NCBI GenBank assembly: GCA_964609495.1
Contig: CAZSTA010000060.1
Coordinates: 1 to 18,152, forward strand
Length of the DNA: 18,152 bases
Origin: CAZSTA01 sp964609495 [NCBI: uncultured bacterium]
GTDB lineage: Bacteria; CAZSTA01
Direction of reading: 5' to 3'
The notes under the pieces are model-generated. The model ran no database searches. It had not been told where the DNA came from and saw nothing but the letters and a program-made list of their open reading frames with translations. A program made the position numbers and the translations under genes. Positions 15,600 to 18,152 of the stretch are shown here, piece by piece (the first letter of the stretch is position 1; each line of letters opens with the position of its first letter).

Positions 15600-15710
15600 C
15601 AACCGAATATTCGATCGGATGGAGGCTATTAACCTATAGTTTGTATTTGGTTACTTGGACATAGGCTAGCCAATAGTGAAACCGGCCACTGATTAGGGGG
15701 TGGTTTTTTA
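15600..15710 (+). promoter_or_regulatory. Structured leader RNA candidate
   Basis: A hairpin is built from 'ggcta' (15624-15628) with 'tagcc' (15667-15671) and 'cctat' (15633-15637) with 'atagg' (15661-15665), with an internal loop and a 23-nt apical loop. It is followed by a terminator-like stem and T-run. The order promoter, folded domain, terminator, gene is that of a riboswitch or attenuator, but no known riboswitch consensus is matched. Confidence 0.35.
15684..15709 (+). terminator. Terminator-like hairpin upstream of the glycosidase gene
   Basis: The arms 'ggccact' (15684-15690) and 'ggtggtt' (15699-15705) pair with an 8-nt loop; four pairs are Watson-Crick and the others are wobbles. 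The stem runs into a six-T tract (15704-15709). It could end transcription from the zinc-ribbon gene or act as an attenuator of the leader. Confidence 0.5.
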
Positions 15711-15716
15711 ATTCTC

Positions 15717-15745
15717 TTGAGCTCATTATACTTAGCAGATATATT
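15717..15745 (+). promoter_or_regulatory. Candidate proximal promoter of the glycosidase gene
   Basis: TTGAGC (15717-15722) and TATATT (15740-15745) are separated by 17 bp, downstream of the terminator-like hairpin. If used, it gives a leader of about 54 nt and makes the upstream hairpin irrelevant to this gene. Confidence 0.45.
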
Positions 15746-15805
15746 ACCTTCAATAGATTCCAAAGGTGCATAATTTAATTTCCGAATAATAGAAGGAGAA
15801 TTAAA

Positions 15806-18152
15806 ATGAGAAAAAAAGCAAATATTTATTTTTTTGTTACTATGGGAAAGCTTTCTCTTGTCGCTCTGGCAATATTGTGTCTCAACTTCATCGCTAGCTC
15901 AACCGGTGAATCAGACACTCTTTCCCCGAAGGCTAGTTCCGCTAGTATAATTGTGGGTACCACTGTACTGGGTCAGACAACAAATTATATCGGCGCCACC
16001 GAAGCCGGCGGCCTCTACATCGATGATCTTACAGACTTGGGTATCAACACCTACCGGATGTGGACCAAAATGGCGGAGCTGGAATGGTGGGACGATGACG
16101 ATGCGATGGATGAACAGTGGGACGATAGTGAGTATGGGACGCCCACGATCGCTGATATTCGCGCCGATGCCGACAACGACTTCATCAACACTATCCCTTG
16201 GGCGTGGTGGGATGCACGTTTCAACGAGGTTCAAGGCTGGCGCTATGGTGAGCAGACGCGTCGGGGGATCATCGAGAAGCTGGTGCAAAACGGCATCACA
16301 CCGATCGTCACCTTGCGCACTATAGACGATCAGGGGGATCCGGATTACTGGCCTGGGGTCCGGTGGGCGCCCAAGCCGCCCGTGGATCAGAATTTTCGCA
16401 ACGAATGGTGGGAGCACTGTTTCGCCATCGCATACTGGCTCAACGTGCGCAACGACTACGGCATCACGCACTTCGAGGTGCTCAATGAGCCGGACTATCC
16501 GGGTCAGGGGTGGCAGGATGGCGGCACGCCAGCGGACTATGCGCTACTTGTGTTGGATGCCCACGATGCCATCAGCTACGCCAATAGTTTCGCCGGTTTG
16601 TCAGTCTATATCCACGCCCCGATTGTGGCCAACTACAACAGCTCCTACGTCGCCGATACGCTGGACAACGCCGACGCCGCGGTGCAGGTGGTGGATTACC
16701 ACAGCTATGCCACCGACGTCCGTCCCAGTATCACCGGCATCCGCAATACAATCAACAACCATAACCCGGACGGCGTCCTGGAGCCGATTTGGAACTCCGA
16801 ATGGGGGGCACTGTGGAGCTCCTACGACACCTTCGACCGGGCGATGCTTACCGCCAACCAGCTTCTCACTTTCTCCCAAGAGGAGGTCGAAGGCGTTACT
16901 ATCTTCAATATGTATGATTGGTCCACCGCTGCTGGTGGTGATTATGGGTTGATTGATTTACAAGATGACGGTGCGGGCGGTGCCAACCGAGTTCCTACCG
17001 AGACTTACTATGCGTATCGTCTCATGATTCGGGGCTTGATAGGGGCTAAAGATCGGATGGAGTTCACTTCCAACGGCGTAAGTGGCGATATCATTGTCAC
17101 ACGGGATGAGGAAAAGTTATACATTATCGTTATAAATGGGGGAGCAACAATCACAGCCGATATATCTACCTTGGGCATCGAAAGTGGCACAGTGAAAATT
17201 TACGAGTATAGCAGCATCAATAAGGATGTGGTGGTAGCCAATCCTACTATGACTGACGGCCAGTTCACCTTCACTGCTCCTACCAGTGGCATTTCCCTTG
17301 CTGAAGTTACTCCACCACCTGATCCTCCTACTTTAATATCTCCTGATGATGGTTCAACGACGGATGACAATACCCCGACTTTTGACTGGAGTGATGTGAG
17401 TGATGCAGTTCAATATCAGCTTCTAGTAGATAACAACAGTGATTTCAGCGCTCCAGAGATAGATACTACTCCTTCCTCTAGCGACTATACTCCTACTAGT
17501 TCCCTAACTGATGACACCTACTATTGGAAGGTTCGAGCAAAGGATAATGTTGAAAATTGGGGTAATTATAGTGGAACTTGGTCCTTCACTATCGATACTA
17601 ATTACTACTGGTATCTTGGACAGGGATTTGCCGGGACCGGCTGGCAGACTTATATAATGATGTCTAATCCTAGTGCTTTCTCAGTCAACTACACTGCCAC
17701 CTTCTACAAGGAAGGAGGAGGAACACCTGTAACTGACTCTGGAGTTATCAATCCCTTCTCTCGAAGGACGATAGCGGCTCATCTCCTCCCTGGCTTGGAA
17801 GATGCCTTCTCTGCCAAGATAGAGACGAGTGCTCCGATAGTAGCAGAGCAGCCGATGTATTGGAACTGGAGTGGGGGATTCCCCCAAGGAGGACATACCA
17901 CGATAGGCTCACCTGCCTTATCAGATACCTGGTATTTTGGACAGGGATATGGAGCGAGTGGCTGGCAAACTTATGTGATGATGACTAATCCTCATAGCTA
18001 TCCAGTGACCTACGATGCTTACTTCTATAAGGAGGGAGGAGGAACACCTGTAACTGACTCTGGAGTTATCAATCCCTTCTCTCGAAAGACGATAGCGGCT
18101 CATCTCCTCCCTGGCTTGGAAGATGCCTTCTCTGCCAAGATAGAGACGAGTG
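15806..18152 (+). CDS. Secreted modular glycosidase-like protein, 3' end outside window
   Basis: The frame is open for 782 codons to the window edge, starting at ATG 15806 after 'agaaggagaa'. Order of parts: signal peptide (1 to about 33); TIM-barrel module (about 50-395) with 'FEVLNEP' (Glu228, acid/base) and 'IWNSEWG' (Glu332, nucleophile), a pair 104 residues apart as in clan GH-A families such as GH5, GH39 or GH30; a beta-sandwich (about 410-500); an Fn3-like module (about 503-598, 'YQLLVDNNSDFS', 'YYWKVRAKD'); and then repeats of 107 residues starting 'WYLGQG' at 602 and 'WYFGQG' at 709, with a 'GGHTTIGSP' end. These tail repeats resemble surface-protein modules of unknown role found in several bacterial lineages. 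Function is probably extracellular polysaccharide cleavage; the exact GH family and substrate are not fixed. DNA at about 15950-16900 is more GC-rich and uses GCC, ATC, AAC and CGC codons, unlike its flanks. Confidence 0.9.
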   Translation, partial: MRKKANIYFFVTMGKLSLVALAILCLNFIASSTGESDTLSPKASSASIIVGTTVLGQTTNYIGATEAGGLYIDDLTDLGINTYRMWTKMAELEWWDDDDAMDEQWDDSEYGTPTIADIRADADNDFINTIPWAWWDARFNEVQGWRYGEQTRRGIIEKLVQNGITPIVTLRTIDDQGDPDYWPGVRWAPKPPVDQNFRNEWWEHCFAIAYWLNVRNDYGITHFEVLNEPDYPGQGWQDGGTPADYALLVLDAHDAISYANSFAGLSVYIHAPIVANYNSSYVADTLDNADAAVQVVDYHSYATDVRPSITGIRNTINNHNPDGVLEPIWNSEWGALWSSYDTFDRAMLTANQLLTFSQEEVEGVTIFNMYDWSTAAGGDYGLIDLQDDGAGGANRVPTETYYAYRLMIRGLIGAKDRMEFTSNGVSGDIIVTRDEEKLYIIVINGGATITADISTLGIESGTVKIYEYSSINKDVVVANPTMTDGQFTFTAPTSGISLAEVTPPPDPPTLISPDDGSTTDDNTPTFDWSDVSDAVQYQLLVDNNSDFSAPEIDTTPSSSDYTPTSSLTDDTYYWKVRAKDNVENWGNYSGTWSFTIDTNYYWYLGQGFAGTGWQTYIMMSNPSAFSVNYTATFYKEGGGTPVTDSGVINPFSRRTIAAHLLPGLEDAFSAKIETSAPIVAEQPMYWNWSGGFPQGGHTTIGSPALSDTWYFGQGYGASGWQTYVMMTNPHSYPVTYDAYFYKEGGGTPVTDSGVINPFSRKTIAAHLLPGLEDAFSAKIETS
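17609..18152 (+). repeat. 321-bp tandem repeat in the glycosidase gene tail
   Basis: Two units begin at 17609 and 17930, a period of 321 bp (107 codons, in frame). The second is cut by the window edge. The stretch 17714-17831 matches 18035-18152 with a single difference, while the first halves of the units are clearly diverged. More units may follow beyond the window. Confidence 0.9.

Larger units (their letters stand above)
15457..15805 (+). other. 350-bp intergenic region with regulatory structure
   Basis: No protein gene is visible here; an 'aaaaggagagg' at 15484-15494 is followed only by ATG-TAG. From left to right the region holds a candidate promoter (15561-15590), a palindrome-rich stretch (15603-15618), a long two-part hairpin (15624-15671), a terminator-like hairpin with a T-run (15684-15709), a second candidate promoter (15717-15745), and the ribosome-binding site of the glycosidase gene (15791-15800). 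Confidence 0.7.

Noticed and set aside
15676-15710. Cobalamin riboswitch, suggested by 'gtgaaaccggccactg'
   Set aside because: Only short fragments resemble the consensus; the B12 box and the remaining conserved segments are missing, and the downstream gene is a glycosidase.
15911-16952. Long open frames in other frames over the glycosidase module
   Set aside because: They arise from the higher GC of the module; the frame starting at 15806 has a signal peptide, catalytic motifs and continuous domains.

Overview
The window is bacterial. It opens inside a 16S rRNA gene with bacterial landmarks, including the anti-Shine-Dalgarno 3' end, and the protein genes carry bacterial ribosome-binding sites and sigma-70-type promoters. 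The genome is moderately AT-rich, with many ATA, AGA and AGG codons and several GTG or TTG starts. Ferredoxin-type Fe-S and uroporphyrinogen-decarboxylase-like proteins suggest an anaerobe. I cannot name a phylum from sequence alone; an uncultured deep-branching lineage is a guess.

Positions 1-4560 hold an rRNA operon: 16S 3' part, a short spacer without tRNA genes, 23S, 5S. The 23S gene is split by a 711-nt group I intron (2697-3407). It lies exactly after the position equivalent to E. coli U1923, the classic I-CeuI target. P1 (with its U.G pair), P3, P4, P6, P7, P8 and P9 can all be drawn. It encodes a single-motif LAGLIDADG homing endonuclease whose reading frame runs through the ribozyme core at both ends.

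Positions 4592-6840 hold a small cysteine-rich protein downstream of 5S. Convergent to it is a two-gene unit, a lipoprotein with a PKD-like domain followed by an exported TPR protein, behind a near-consensus promoter.

Positions 6944-13917 are all on the minus strand and look like carbohydrate or small-molecule metabolism. The first group is a xylose-isomerase-like TIM-barrel protein followed by two Gfo/Idh/MocA oxidoreductases in one tight operon. Next come a SAM methyltransferase, two tandem SDR epimerase/dehydrogenase paralogues sharing a 320-bp identical core, and a UroD/MtaA-like protein behind its own promoter. Sugar epimerisation and dehydrogenation, perhaps of sugar acids or inositols, is the reasonable reading, but no substrate can be fixed.

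Positions 13888-15153 carry a DUF362 protein with two [4Fe-4S] motifs, with its own terminator and possible promoter. Divergent from it is a small zinc-ribbon protein (15202-15456). A structured 350-nt intergenic region follows, with two candidate promoters, a long hairpin and a terminator-like hairpin.

From 15806 to the window end runs one large secreted protein, open at the edge. It has a signal peptide, a clan GH-A-like glycosidase module, a beta-sandwich, an Fn3-like module, and 107-residue C-terminal repeats of nearly identical DNA. The glycosidase module is more GC-rich and uses different codons from the rest, so the gene looks like a mosaic. It could supply sugars to the minus-strand catabolic genes, but that link is inference.
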